A program made the position numbers and the translations under genes. A DNA stretch of 49,864 nt from an uncultured Prolixibacteraceae bacterium. Its GTDB lineage: Bacteria > Bacteroidota > Bacteroidia > Bacteroidales > Prolixibacteraceae. The number at the start of each line of letters is the position of its first letter. Position 1 is the first letter of the stretch. The notes beneath the pieces were generated by a model. The model ran no database searches. It was given only the letters and a program-made list of their open reading frames with translations, and was not told the DNA's origin. Below, piece after piece: positions 27,313 to 35,390 of the stretch. The DNA is taken from the NCBI GenBank assembly GCA_913063265.1, contig CAJXZG010000034.1:1-49864 (forward strand). Direction: 5' to 3'.

Positions 27313-27784
27313 GGTTCAACCCCTTCGGGGCTGATTCGATATTATGATTACGAGCCGTGCGTTGTACACACGGTTATTCGTATTCAACCCCTTTGGGGCT
27401 GGTAGCGCCAATAGAGTTTTGTTGCCACCGTCCCGAAAGCTTTCGGGAGCACCGGGGGTTATTCAAATTTAGTCCCTTCAGCACATTTAAGAATTCAACT
27501 CTGGTGTATGTAAGGTTCCTTCTAATTCAATAGAGCAAGTACGGATTTATGCAATCACTAGCACAGTTCAACCCCTTTGGGGCTGATGGCCTTTCAGAGT
27601 TTTCTTGCCCCCGGTTACACCGGAGGTTATTCACATTAAATCCCTTCAGGATTTTCTAGTGCACTATTCTTGTATATATATCAAACTATTTTGGACTTAT
27701 GGCCGGGATAGCGTTTTTTTGCTCCCGTCCCGAAAGCTTTCGGGAGCACCGTTGGTTATTCACATTAAATCCCTTCAGGACTTT
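27313..27784. repeat. REP array downstream of the transposase
   Basis: Three or four variant units. Each has TTCAACCCCTTYGGGGCTG (27314-27333, 27383-27401, 27567-27585), a spacer with GTTTT and TTGC, a GC hairpin (27354-27373; TCCCGAAAGCTTTCGGGA at 27431-27448 and 27728-27745; CCGGTTACACCGG at 27611-27623), and GGTTATTC...ATCCCTTCAGGA. The first CCCCTT hairpin at 27314 lies closest to the transposase. The region has no gene and lies between the transposase and the end of the ABC exporter. Confidence 0.8.
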
Positions 27785-27844
27785 GAAAGGAATAAAGCAG
27801 AAATCCTAAAGTGTACGAGTTAAATCAATGGCGATACCCATTTA

Positions 27845-29554
27845 TTATTTACTTGACTGGTCATTTAAATCAATCACCTTATCAAACCAGGGGAGTACAG
27901 AGGTACGATGGGTAACAAAAATTATGGTAATCTTGTTTTTGAGAGAGGTAAGGGTATCAAGAATAATTTTTTCATTTTCTGAATCCAGGGACGAAGTTGC
28001 TTCATCCAACAATAAAATCTGAGGATGACGAAGGAGGACCCGTGCCAAAGCGAGTCGCTGGCGCTCACCACCGGAAAAATGAAAGGGATAGTTGACGATT
28101 TCTTCATCCAGACCATTGGGAAAACGATTGACAAGATGGTTGGCATTCACCTGTTTTAGTACCGCATTAATTTCCCGATCCGAAATTTCTTTATGGCTGT
28201 CCCATACCAGGTTTTCACGTAGGGTGCCATCGATAAAAAAGGAGTCCTGGGGCAGATATCCGATTCCTGTTCTCCAGTTGGGCAGATTTTTTTTGTCCAA
28301 TAAGTTGCCATCCACCTTAATTTCTCCCGACTGAGGATTTTGTAAACCGGCAAGCAAATCTATAAAAGTAGTTTTGCCTCGACCCGATTCTCCAATTATC
28401 CCGGTAAGTTGCTTAGCAGGAATACTTTCATTAAAATTCTGAAACAATTCTTCTCCACCGGGGAAAGAGAAATTTAAGTTGGTAATACTAATCTCTTCTT
28501 TTAATTGCAGTGGCTCGGGTTTTTTATGGAAATGTGCACCGGGTTCAGGGAAATCTTTGTCCAGTTGCATGACCAGTTTTACCGATGCCAGGTTACTGAT
28601 GATCATGTTTACATCGGTATTAATGGCGGTAAATTGTGGATAAATGCGGGCAAAAAGGATGATTAAAATAAAAAAGGAGGTAAGGGGAAGCATCTCGAAA
28701 CGATACCCGATATACACCACTGCTACCAGCACCAATATTCCAACAATACGATAAATAAGTTGGGGCAGCGAATAATTTTTTTGTATCCTGTACTCCAAAT
28801 CGAGCAGGGAAGAGGAGGCCGAATTAAATTTACGGGAATAAAAATCCTCGGTGCTGTGTACTTTGGCAATCTTTACTGTATTCCAGAAATCATCGATGTA
28901 TTTGAGCAGGTGATTGTAGGCATCCACCTGTTTTTCGCCAAGGGTAAATGCTTTAGACAAAAATTTACGAAGTATGATAAAAAGTACAACTCCCGTAAAC
29001 GTAATAAAAACCGTAAATTTTACCGAAACCAACAAGGCCCAACCGAGATAAGTGGCCGTCATAATCAGAGCTGTAAGCAGGCGAAGAAAAAAGTAAAAAT
29101 AGTTGGCCAGGTTAGGCACCTCTTTACTAAGTACCTGCAGGTGGTTGGTTTTACTTTTGTTGTTGAGCAAATCCCAGTCGGCCATTATAATTTTACGAAA
29201 CAGGCGTTTGCGAATCTGATAAATAAAGGTCTGTTGATATCCGGCATCCAGCATCGCTTTGGTGTACTGTAAAAGCGCCATAAGCGATAACAAGATGACA
29301 TAGGTAATTAAAATGGTTTCGAGGTTAAGTTCTAATCCAAGCTTTTCTGCCAGTTCATTTAAAATGTTTGTTATTTGGTTGGATTCAGTATCTGCTCCCC
29401 CGGTTATCAGTTGCAAAAGGGGAATTAGTAAAATGATAGAGAATCCGGAGGCGGTTCCCAGAAAGAGGGTGAGTAAAAATATTAATACAAGCTTCCCGGG
29501 TTGAAAATTTCGGATGTAAGAGAGGGATTTTAAAGTAAAATGAAAATTCTTCAT
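27845..29554 (-). CDS. Lasso-peptide ABC exporter (fused TMD-NBD)
   Basis: A 569-residue half-transporter expected to export the mature lasso peptide, which often also gives self-immunity. The first 310 residues form the six-helix ABC exporter membrane domain (LVLIFLLTLFLGTASGFSII; TYVILLSLMALLQYTKAM). The nucleotide-binding domain has Walker A GESGRGKTT, signature FSGGERQRLALARVLL, Walker B ILLLDEATSSLD and the switch His in FVTHRTS. There is no N-terminal C39 peptidase domain, as expected where B2 removes the leader. It overlaps the stop of the B1 gene by one base, so translation is probably coupled, and it is the last gene of the operon. Confidence 0.9.
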   Translation of the reverse strand: MKNFHFTLKSLSYIRNFQPGKLVLIFLLTLFLGTASGFSIILLIPLLQLITGGADTESNQITNILNELAEKLGLELNLETILITYVILLSLMALLQYTKAMLDAGYQQTFIYQIRKRLFRKIIMADWDLLNNKSKTNHLQVLSKEVPNLANYFYFFLRLLTALIMTATYLGWALLVSVKFTVFITFTGVVLFIILRKFLSKAFTLGEKQVDAYNHLLKYIDDFWNTVKIAKVHSTEDFYSRKFNSASSSLLDLEYRIQKNYSLPQLIYRIVGILVLVAVVYIGYRFEMLPLTSFFILIILFARIYPQFTAINTDVNMIISNLASVKLVMQLDKDFPEPGAHFHKKPEPLQLKEEISITNLNFSFPGGEELFQNFNESIPAKQLTGIIGESGRGKTTFIDLLAGLQNPQSGEIKVDGNLLDKKNLPNWRTGIGYLPQDSFFIDGTLRENLVWDSHKEISDREINAVLKQVNANHLVNRFPNGLDEEIVNYPFHFSGGERQRLALARVLLRHPQILLLDEATSSLDSENEKIILDTLTSLKNKITIIFVTHRTSVLPWFDKVIDLNDQSSK

Positions 29555-29817
29555 TATTCTTCGAAAATTAGTCCCAATTTTTTCATTTCGGTAATGTGTT
29601 CCTGAACCTCTTTAATACATTGTTCTTTGTTAACCTCAAATTCTTCTAACAACACTTTACATATCTCTTCAATGGATAAAGGTTGTTCCAATAAATCCCA
29701 GATCCTGGTGGCAACCGGATTTAAAGAAAAATATTTACCCATATCAATATCCATCATTACCAACTCATCATGTAATTTGTCGGCAATTGTTTTGTTATTG
29801 CGAATGTATTTTTTCAT
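29554..29817 (-). CDS. Lasso B1 protein (PqqD-like leader-binding RRE)
   Basis: An 87-residue PqqD-fold protein. In lasso systems the separate B1 protein binds the precursor leader and delivers it to the B2 protease. Typical features are the early beta segment (DELVMMDIDMGKYFSLNPVATRIWDLL) read in two parts as VMMDIDMGKYFSLN and ATRIWDLLEQPLS, then SIEEICKVLLEEF and a closing amphipathic helix. It is sandwiched in the operon, sharing single-base overlaps with the genes on both sides. The identity as B1 rests on the neighbours, since PqqD-like domains serve many RiPP classes. Confidence 0.88.
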   Translation of the reverse strand: MKKYIRNNKTIADKLHDELVMMDIDMGKYFSLNPVATRIWDLLEQPLSIEEICKVLLEEFEVNKEQCIKEVQEHITEMKKLGLIFEE

Positions 29818-30383
29818 TAATTTTCTGATTTGTTGTTTGTACCTTTAAGAGCCATGAACTTTTTTTCTGATTTGAAATGTTTAACAAAAAGTGCTTCCAA
29901 AACATTGCATTGAGCTAATAAAATGTTCAATTCAAGTGAATCATTCTTTTTATCATTCAATTCTTTACTTTTATAACCAAGTTTTATTAATAATCCATTA
30001 AATGTAATTTTATCATAGTCCCCGGTTAGTTTTGCCCATATCTTAAATATTTTGTTCCTTGCTTGCTTTGCATTTTCCACCAATTGTAATGCTTCTTTTA
30101 TCATCATTTTATTATCCTCCACATCGAATAGTAATTGACACCGATATGAAGAACAGATCTTTGCTTTTTTTTGGTTGTAAATCGTACATTTCTTATCGAA
30201 GTATAAACATGGTAACTTAAAATATTCCTTATTTTTATCTATAAAATAATTTTTTTCTATTTTTTCAGGAAGAGTTCCACGTTCTCCCTGTTCCAGACAT
30301 CCACTGTAAAATAAAGTACCATCGCAACAGAACCCGCAATTGATACATATTATTTGTTCGCTATTTTTAGTTTTTTCGGTCAT
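29817..30383 (-). CDS. YkgJ-family cysteine-cluster protein in the lasso operon
   Basis: A protein of 188 residues from the ATG at 30383, chosen over the ATG at 30413 because it shortens the overlap with the cyclase gene (17 bases remain) and opens just before the conserved domain. The N-terminal half has CINCGFCC, then CLEQG, PCLYFDKKCTIY, ICSSYRCQ: eight or so Cys in the YkgJ/CxxCxxCC pattern thought to bind zinc or an iron-sulfur cluster. The C-terminal half is helical and unlabelled. Its place between cyclase and B1, with overlaps on both sides, suggests a role in peptide modification. No function for this family in lasso biosynthesis is known to me. Confidence 0.8.
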   Translation of the reverse strand: MTEKTKNSEQIICINCGFCCDGTLFYSGCLEQGERGTLPEKIEKNYFIDKNKEYFKLPCLYFDKKCTIYNQKKAKICSSYRCQLLFDVEDNKMMIKEALQLVENAKQARNKIFKIWAKLTGDYDKITFNGLLIKLGYKSKELNDKKNDSLELNILLAQCNVLEALFVKHFKSEKKFMALKGTNNKSEN

Positions 30384-32223
30384 TGGAAAAAGATTTATTT
30401 GGGCAACGTTCATTCATGTCGTTGTACTGAATCAAAAACATTTGTATTTCCTTGATAACATGGATAGTATTGTAGAAATCAATTAAATTATTACTATCGG
30501 TTTTTTCCAATCTGTCTATTTCTTTTTCAATTGCACTTTTATCAAACCAGGTAAGTACATCCATTTTAATAATCACATCAATTTCTTTTAATATATCCTT
30601 GGCTACATTTATTAATTCTAATTCAAAAATATTTCTATAAACAGGGTCAACACCTGATGTCCTCCATCTTATCTTTTCTGGTAGAAGTCCCTCACTGATT
30701 TCTCTAATTAGTACCCTGGGATATTTCGAATTTACCAGATATTCAGAAGGAACAGATAAAACAAATTCAATAAGCTCTTTATCCAAAAGTGGATATCTGT
30801 ATTCAACACCAGTCTTGAATCCTTTGATGTACCATTCTTCTATACGTTCTGCCAAATAATTACATTCAAGTGCATTTAAATGGATTTCTCTTCTCGATTT
30901 GTAAAAAAAGAAACTTTTTATCGTTTGTTTGTGATGATTTTTATGTGGTTTAGCAAGATATCTTGAGATTCCATCCAAATGTTTTTTGACATTTGGAGAG
31001 AAAATACTAAAATATGGATATATAATTTCGTAAACTAAAGTTTTTAAAAAATGCTTAGGTTTACTTAGCGGATTCCTTTTAAAAAATAGTTTCCATTTTC
31101 TGTTTTTTAATAGGTCTGTATCTATTCCTTTTTCGCTTTTACTAATAAATTCATCGCCTCCATAGCCACTAAATATCAGATTTATATTTCTTCTATGTGC
31201 TTCTTCCAGCACTTTATTCTCAGCGATGAATCCAGTAAAATTTATTGGATCATTTGTATATTTCCAAAAATCATCTTTTGTGAAGTCGATGAAAAAGGGT
31301 AGTATATTATTTAGTTTTGCCTGTTCTTTTACCAGTTCTCTTTCATCAAATTCAAATTTAATATCTCGATCAGTTTTAGGAGACCAGGAAAATCCTATAA
31401 ATTCAGATTGGGTTTGATAATTTTTTTTAACCAGTGCAGCAACAATTCCTGAATCAAGTCCGCCACTGAGATGTGTAGCAGCTTTAAACCTTGAATCATA
31501 TCTTAATTTGACTGATTTTTCAAGCAACTGCTGAATCTTTTTTATTACTTGTTTCTTTGTGAGTTCTTTATTTAATTTTATTGATTCCGGATACCAGTAT
31601 TTGGTTCCGTACAGATTTTCTCCATCGTATCTTATAAAATAACCAGGTAATAGTCGTTTAACATTTATATTATACGTGCTGTTGTAGTCAATATATTTTA
31701 TGTTTTTTAAGAGGGGCTCTACATTAAAAGTTTCTTCAGAATGAAAAAGATTGCACAAAGAGGTCATGTCAGAAGAAAACCATAACTCTTTGTTTTGAAT
31801 TGAATATGAGAGGGGACGAATACCTAGATGATCACGAAATATATAAATGTTTTTTTTATGAACTATGACAATTACAAAATCGCCGGTAAGATTATCTACA
31901 AAAGTACTTCCTTCTGATTTAAATGATTCGAAGAGAAAGTAGGGGAGAGATTTTTGGCCATTGAGATTATCTTGCTCAATTTTTAAATGATGTTGGTAAA
32001 TGACGCCAGATAATAAAATTACGTCACCTGTATCAGGATCACAATAAACCGCATCTTCATAATTATAGGGTAAGAATTTTGAAAGATATAAACCTCCTCT
32101 GAATCTTTCAGTTATTATGTCATAATGATAAAATTTGGATTCATCGAGAACATACCTTAAGCAACTTAGCTTGTTTTCTTTTTCTGTCTGAATCCCTTGA
32201 GAGTTAAAACATCCGTAAATCAT
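30367..32223 (-). CDS. Lasso macrolactam synthetase (asparagine synthase-like C protein)
   Basis: A 618-residue homologue of asparagine synthase B that would activate the side-chain carboxylate of the core peptide as AMP ester and close the macrolactam ring. The N-terminal class II amidotransferase-like domain starts MIYGCFN, without the N-terminal Cys2 nucleophile, so it should not use glutamine; this is typical of McjC-type cyclases. The synthetase domain has the ATP-pyrophosphatase loop SGGLDSG at residues 253-259 and FSGYGGDEFI downstream. C-terminal motifs VEYRYPLLDKELIEFVLSVP (20 residues) fit the family. The precursor ends 34 bases upstream and B2 lies beyond it. Confidence 0.92.
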   Translation of the reverse strand: MIYGCFNSQGIQTEKENKLSCLRYVLDESKFYHYDIITERFRGGLYLSKFLPYNYEDAVYCDPDTGDVILLSGVIYQHHLKIEQDNLNGQKSLPYFLFESFKSEGSTFVDNLTGDFVIVIVHKKNIYIFRDHLGIRPLSYSIQNKELWFSSDMTSLCNLFHSEETFNVEPLLKNIKYIDYNSTYNINVKRLLPGYFIRYDGENLYGTKYWYPESIKLNKELTKKQVIKKIQQLLEKSVKLRYDSRFKAATHLSGGLDSGIVAALVKKNYQTQSEFIGFSWSPKTDRDIKFEFDERELVKEQAKLNNILPFFIDFTKDDFWKYTNDPINFTGFIAENKVLEEAHRRNINLIFSGYGGDEFISKSEKGIDTDLLKNRKWKLFFKRNPLSKPKHFLKTLVYEIIYPYFSIFSPNVKKHLDGISRYLAKPHKNHHKQTIKSFFFYKSRREIHLNALECNYLAERIEEWYIKGFKTGVEYRYPLLDKELIEFVLSVPSEYLVNSKYPRVLIREISEGLLPEKIRWRTSGVDPVYRNIFELELINVAKDILKEIDVIIKMDVLTWFDKSAIEKEIDRLEKTDSNNLIDFYNTIHVIKEIQMFLIQYNDMNERCPNKSFSNDRKN

Positions 32224-32257
32224 GTTTAACCCATGTATTTATTTTTTTCAGAAAAAA

Positions 32258-32386
32258 CTAATTTTTATTTAATGCAGATTTCTTTTCTTGTCCTCCTGCG
32301 GAACCTGAGAATGTATCCTTCTTAATCTTCAATACCTGCACCTCCGGTTTTACCCAGTTTTTCTTTTTGATTTCCTTTTTTTCCAT
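32258..32386 (-). CDS. Lasso-peptide precursor (A)
   Basis: A 42-residue reading frame between B2 and the cyclase, ATG at 32386, TAG at 32258. The Lys-rich leader has NWVKPEVQVLKIKKDT: an aromatic-x-x-Pro-x-Val motif (W11, P14, V16) recognised by B1, and Thr25 at the penultimate leader position. This matches the paeninodin-type leader pattern KPxLxVL...T. The predicted core is SGSAGGQEKKSALNKN (residues 27-42). Glu34 is core position 8, so an 8-residue ring from Ser1 to Glu8 and an 8-residue tail are expected. Odd points are the Gly/Ser-rich ring, the lack of bulky plug residues in the tail and the strongly basic tail. Core Ser11 or Ser3 could be the kinase target. Confidence 0.85.
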   Translation of the reverse strand: MEKKEIKKKNWVKPEVQVLKIKKDTFSGSAGGQEKKSALNKN

Positions 32387-32471
32387 AATGTTCAAGTTTT
32401 AACTTTATACAAGGTCACTGTATATCGCGTCAATTTTCAATAATTTGAACAAAAATAGTGTTCTAAACGAC

Positions 32472-32888
32472 TTATTCAAAAAAACTTAGCTCTAAATAAT
32501 CAGAATTTTTATTCACAATCTCAAAATCACCGGTTTTTAACCAGGCATGATGAACGATTTTATTGTTGATATCTTTGAGTACTCCCAGTGAAAGCCGGGA
32601 GGGTATGTTCCTGCGGTTTAACATATAACGGCCTGCAAGGCTTTGCACAAGGCAGACGTTAAGCCAGAATGCGGTTTGATTGGCACGGGCAAGGGCAGTT
32701 TTAATCTGTGCAAGTTCTTTTGGTGTTGCCTTATTATTTTTGACAGCTTTTCCGGGAAAAAACTTTAGACAACGTTTAAATGAAAAGAGTAGGAGGGAAA
32801 TTTTTGCCAGGTAAAGAAAAAACAGCGCTTCATGGAAGATTTTTTTTTCCTTGGGTGGCAGATGCAAGTATTTGCTGAGCTTATTCAT
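32472..32888 (-). CDS. Lasso leader peptidase (B2, McjB C-terminal / transglutaminase-like)
   Basis: A 138-residue cysteine protease that removes the leader. I chose the ATG at 32888 over 32939 because B2 proteins begin just before the helical stretch LPPKEKKIFHEALFFLYLA. The catalytic Cys79 is in WLNVCLVQSLAGRYML, followed by the family motif IPSRLSLGV, His114 in VHHAWL and Asp121 in KTGDFEI: a complete Cys-His-Asp triad. It lies 85 bases upstream of the precursor gene. A gap of 440 bases filled with a MITE-like repeat separates it from the kinase gene further upstream. Confidence 0.92.
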   Translation of the reverse strand: MNKLSKYLHLPPKEKKIFHEALFFLYLAKISLLLFSFKRCLKFFPGKAVKNNKATPKELAQIKTALARANQTAFWLNVCLVQSLAGRYMLNRRNIPSRLSLGVLKDINNKIVHHAWLKTGDFEIVNKNSDYLELSFFE

Positions 32889-33048
32889 TTTTGTAAAACG
32901 ACAGTTTAAAGATATCAAAAGAGTCCATCTTTCTGACACGATTTCTACAGGGATTATTTCAAGGGCTACTTTCTAAAGTTTATACTTCTATTGAAATAAG
33001 ATGCTGAAACAAGTTGCCAATAACAGATTTAATTTTCAATATAGATAT

Positions 33049-33209
33049 ACCACCCCACCGCTGTAAACGCGGTACCCCCCTCCTTAAAAAGGATGGGAAA
33101 TTTAGACTTTCAAAACTTGTTTTGTTTTCCAAATTTAGAATTGGAATACGAATATTTCTCCTCCTCAATGAGGAGGAGTACACCCCGAGTACTCGGGGTG
33201 GGAGGTGGT
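33049..33209. repeat. MITE-like element, copy A
   Basis: A 161-base element between kinase and B2 genes, with ends ACCACCCCACCG and CGGGGTGGGAGGTGGT that are inverted to each other. Inside the right end are two perfect hairpins, CTCCTCCT-caatg-AGGAGGAG (33158-33178) and the palindrome ACCCCGAGTACTCGGGGT (33182-33199). The left end has weaker ones (CCGCTGTAAACGCGG; CCTCCTTAAAAAGGATGG). No transposase inside. Related right ends occur at 34804-34851 and 41152-41291. Confidence 0.7.
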
Positions 33210-33331
33210 TTGAATAAGCTAATGTTATTGTCTCATTTTGCCAAAATTATGGGTGGCCACTTAGTATAATATGCTTTTATGGTGAGTGCTACAACACATA
33301 TATTCTATTTTTTTAATCCTCTCCCAAAAAA

Positions 33332-34165
33332 CTAATTCTTTTCCAGGTATTCCTCAATTCTCTTTTTCATTTCCATCAAGGGGAAGTTTTTAGGTCTTAA
33401 AACTTTGGTAATCCTTACCGTTTTGCTGATTTCAATTAACTGTGTCATATAGGCTTTTTCTGTTTCTGGCATTCCTTTTAGCATCTCCCATCCACAAATT
33501 TCTCCCCTGAGCATAGTAAATTTGTCAAGGCCTTTTAATTCTGAAAATTCAGGTTCTGAACCTTCAGAAATATTTATCCATAAAACTTCTTTGAGCGGAA
33601 CTGTTTGTGCCTGCTTACCCGAAAATTCGAAAAATAATTTTTGGTTAAAAGGATTAATACCTGTGGAGGGCTGATGGATGTGTTCCATCTGCTGCAGGGC
33701 TTCTTTTTTTAAAGCTATCTGGCGAGATAGTTGGTGGAGAAAAGGTTTTTCCTGGTTAAAAGTAACTGGTGTAAGATCATCGGTAAGAAAACTATTGTTG
33801 TTTGCTGAGAATGCTGCAGTAAGCGATGATTTGCCGGCACCTGAATCTCCACAAAGCATTATTCCACTGCCATTTAATTCAAATGAACTGGCATGAAAAT
33901 TCAGGATTTTTTGTTGATGTAAGATGGTGGTGGTTCCCCAGGAGTGCAGAAGTTGTTCTATTTTGGATTTTTCTGCTCCCGGAAATAGCGCAATTTCAAT
34001 TCGATTTCCATGGGATATAAAATAGCTGGCTATATCCTGAATGGTAATCAAACATTCATGCTGGTTGACACAAAAAAAACCATCATCAAAAAGGGGATTT
34101 TTAGGTTTCTTTTGTTTTGAAACGATTTCAATTTTAACATCCTTTATCGGGAAGCGAAAGGGCAT
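33332..34165 (-). CDS. HPr-kinase-like lasso peptide kinase (K)
   Basis: A 277-residue ATP-dependent kinase homologue. The C-terminal domain has the P-loop CGDSGAGKSSL near 115-125, then FLTDDLTPV and a long alpha/beta tail. It lacks the full capture and CcpA-binding features of true HPr kinases. In paeninodin-type clusters such a kinase phosphorylates a Ser of the precursor. Here it lies on the same strand upstream of B2, so a tailoring role on the precursor is likely; the precursor has candidate Ser residues at core positions 1, 3 and 11 but no C-terminal Ser. Unlike the gene at 25012-26125 it is intact and has no PqqD domain. Confidence 0.82.
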   Translation of the reverse strand: MPFRFPIKDVKIEIVSKQKKPKNPLFDDGFFCVNQHECLITIQDIASYFISHGNRIEIALFPGAEKSKIEQLLHSWGTTTILHQQKILNFHASSFELNGSGIMLCGDSGAGKSSLTAAFSANNNSFLTDDLTPVTFNQEKPFLHQLSRQIALKKEALQQMEHIHQPSTGINPFNQKLFFEFSGKQAQTVPLKEVLWINISEGSEPEFSELKGLDKFTMLRGEICGWEMLKGMPETEKAYMTQLIEISKTVRITKVLRPKNFPLMEMKKRIEEYLEKN

Positions 34166-34311
34166 ACTTTAATTTTTTGCTAAAATAGTTTTGTTTTTAA
34201 ATTTCGCAAAACTCCGGTGGTTTTGCAGCCAAAAAGAATTTTGTTTGGTTTGATTTTACCGCCCCGTCATCGAAAAGAAAATACAAATCAATTTTTAAAT
34301 GAAGTTTTTTT

Positions 34312-34714
34312 TTACCCCCTCTGCCTTCCACCCGCAAGCTTTACGCCGGCATCTCCCCCCGGAGGGGGAGAAAAAGTGGAATTTTTTTATTTTTACTCCC
34401 TTCGGCATCACCTTCCCTGCCGACCATATCCGTCAGTTGACGGGCTGCCGCATTCCCCCTGACCTCTCTGCCCGGCCTCCCACGAATCCTACACCGGACA
34501 TCTCTCCTGACCTCTCTGTCCATCCTCACACAAGCCTTACACTGGACATCTCTCCTAAAAGGAGAGAAAATAAAGAATTTTTATTTTGTTTGAGAGAGAA
34601 TTAGGAATTCTTTATTTTTTGTGAAATTATTTGGACTTTTTATCGTTACCCCCTTCGGCACCGTCTAGCACACAATCCATAAACGGCTGCCGCATTCCCC
34701 CTAGAGGGGGAAAT
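34312..34714. repeat. Degenerate tandem array of CTCCC/GGGAG hairpins
   Basis: A 400-base stretch without a believable gene, much more GC-rich than its surroundings. It holds variants of one unit: CATCTCCCCCCGGAGGGGGA (34350-34369), CATTCCCCCTGACCTCTC (34451-34468), two ACATCTCTCC variants near 34500 and 34547, the hairpin TCTCCTAAAAGGAGA (34551-34565) and ATTCCCCCTAGAGGGGGAAAT (34694-34714). The words CCTTCGGCA and GGCTGCCGCATTCC recur between them. Short frames here are repeat translations. Confidence 0.65.
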
Positions 34715-34803
34715 TATAAGGAATTTTTTAATATTTTGAGGGGAAATTTCATGAATTGGAGTATTTTCTGGAATAAAAAATAACTGGTGTACTTGAAACA
34801 TTT

Positions 34804-34851
34804 CTCCTCCTGTCAGGAGGAGGGGACCCCGAGTACCCGGGGTGAGGTGGT
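34804..34851. repeat. MITE-like element, copy B (right end)
   Basis: CTCCTCCT-gtc-AGGAGGAG followed by ACCCCGAGTACCCGGGGT and GAGGTGGT, matching the right end of copy A at 33158-33209 with few changes. It closes the repeat tract that begins at 34312. Confidence 0.7.
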
Positions 34852-34892
34852 AATATTTAATAGCTTCAATGTCCTTTTATTGGTTTGCACCG

Positions 34893-35012
34893 GTTATTAT
34901 TCATATCAGGTCCTTTCAGGACTGAAAGAATTGATTAAGAGATACCTCACCCCAGCGGGGTGAAATGTCTGTAGCCCCGGGTAAAATGAACGAAGAGAAT
35001 GGCACCCGGGGT
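34893..35012. repeat. Mixed REP-like remnants
   Basis: CCGGTTATTATTCATATCAG and GTCCTTTCAGGAC resemble the tail of the REP units beside the transposase. Next come the perfect hairpin TCACCCC-AGC-GGGGTGA (34947-34963) and an inverted pair CCCCGGGT (34975-34982) / ACCCGGGG (35004-35011). From 35013 to 35390 I see no gene, only AT-rich sequence. Confidence 0.55.
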
Positions 35013-35390
35013 AATTGGTGAATATACAACAATGCGCATTCAAACCGCTGTTCAAAGTTGTTGGGTGGCATGCGCCGGAATTAGATAATGTTCATTTTAC
35101 TACCTCGGCGAAGCGGTCTTTCTTTTTGCGTTACAAACGAGGGCTAGTGGTGGTTCCAATACTAAGTTGTTGTATAACATAGTTTTGAACTATTGTTTTG
35201 TATTTCTATTTTTCATAATTTGCATACCGCAAACCAAAATATAAAACACACAATACCCAAAAGACGCTATTTCAAAAAAAAGTAAAACCGATTTTTAGTA
35301 AAGTAATTTTAAAATTCCCGCCAGGGCCTTATGCTTTGGCGAGACAGATTTACTTATATTTTATTTATTAACCCATTAAATTAAAACTTT

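Noticed and set aside
26693-27784. CRISPR array
   Set aside because: Repeats are palindromic, of unequal spacing, vary in sequence and flank a transposase in inverted orientation; there are no uniform spacers or cas genes.
27605-27823. 72-residue frame downstream of the transposase
   Set aside because: It contains the same peptide twice because it reads through two REP units; not a gene.
30367-32223. Ordinary asparagine synthase
   Set aside because: It lacks the N-terminal Cys nucleophile and sits with B1, B2, exporter and precursor, which fit a lasso cyclase.
33014-33217. Short frames on both strands between B2 and the kinase
   Set aside because: They are translations of the MITE-like hairpin element, full of repeat-derived Pro/Arg/Gly words, and offer no leader-like motif.
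34217-34604. Pro-rich frames of 81-101 residues upstream of the kinase
   Set aside because: They run through the tandem CTCCCC/GGGGAG array; the Pro-rich composition comes from the repeat.
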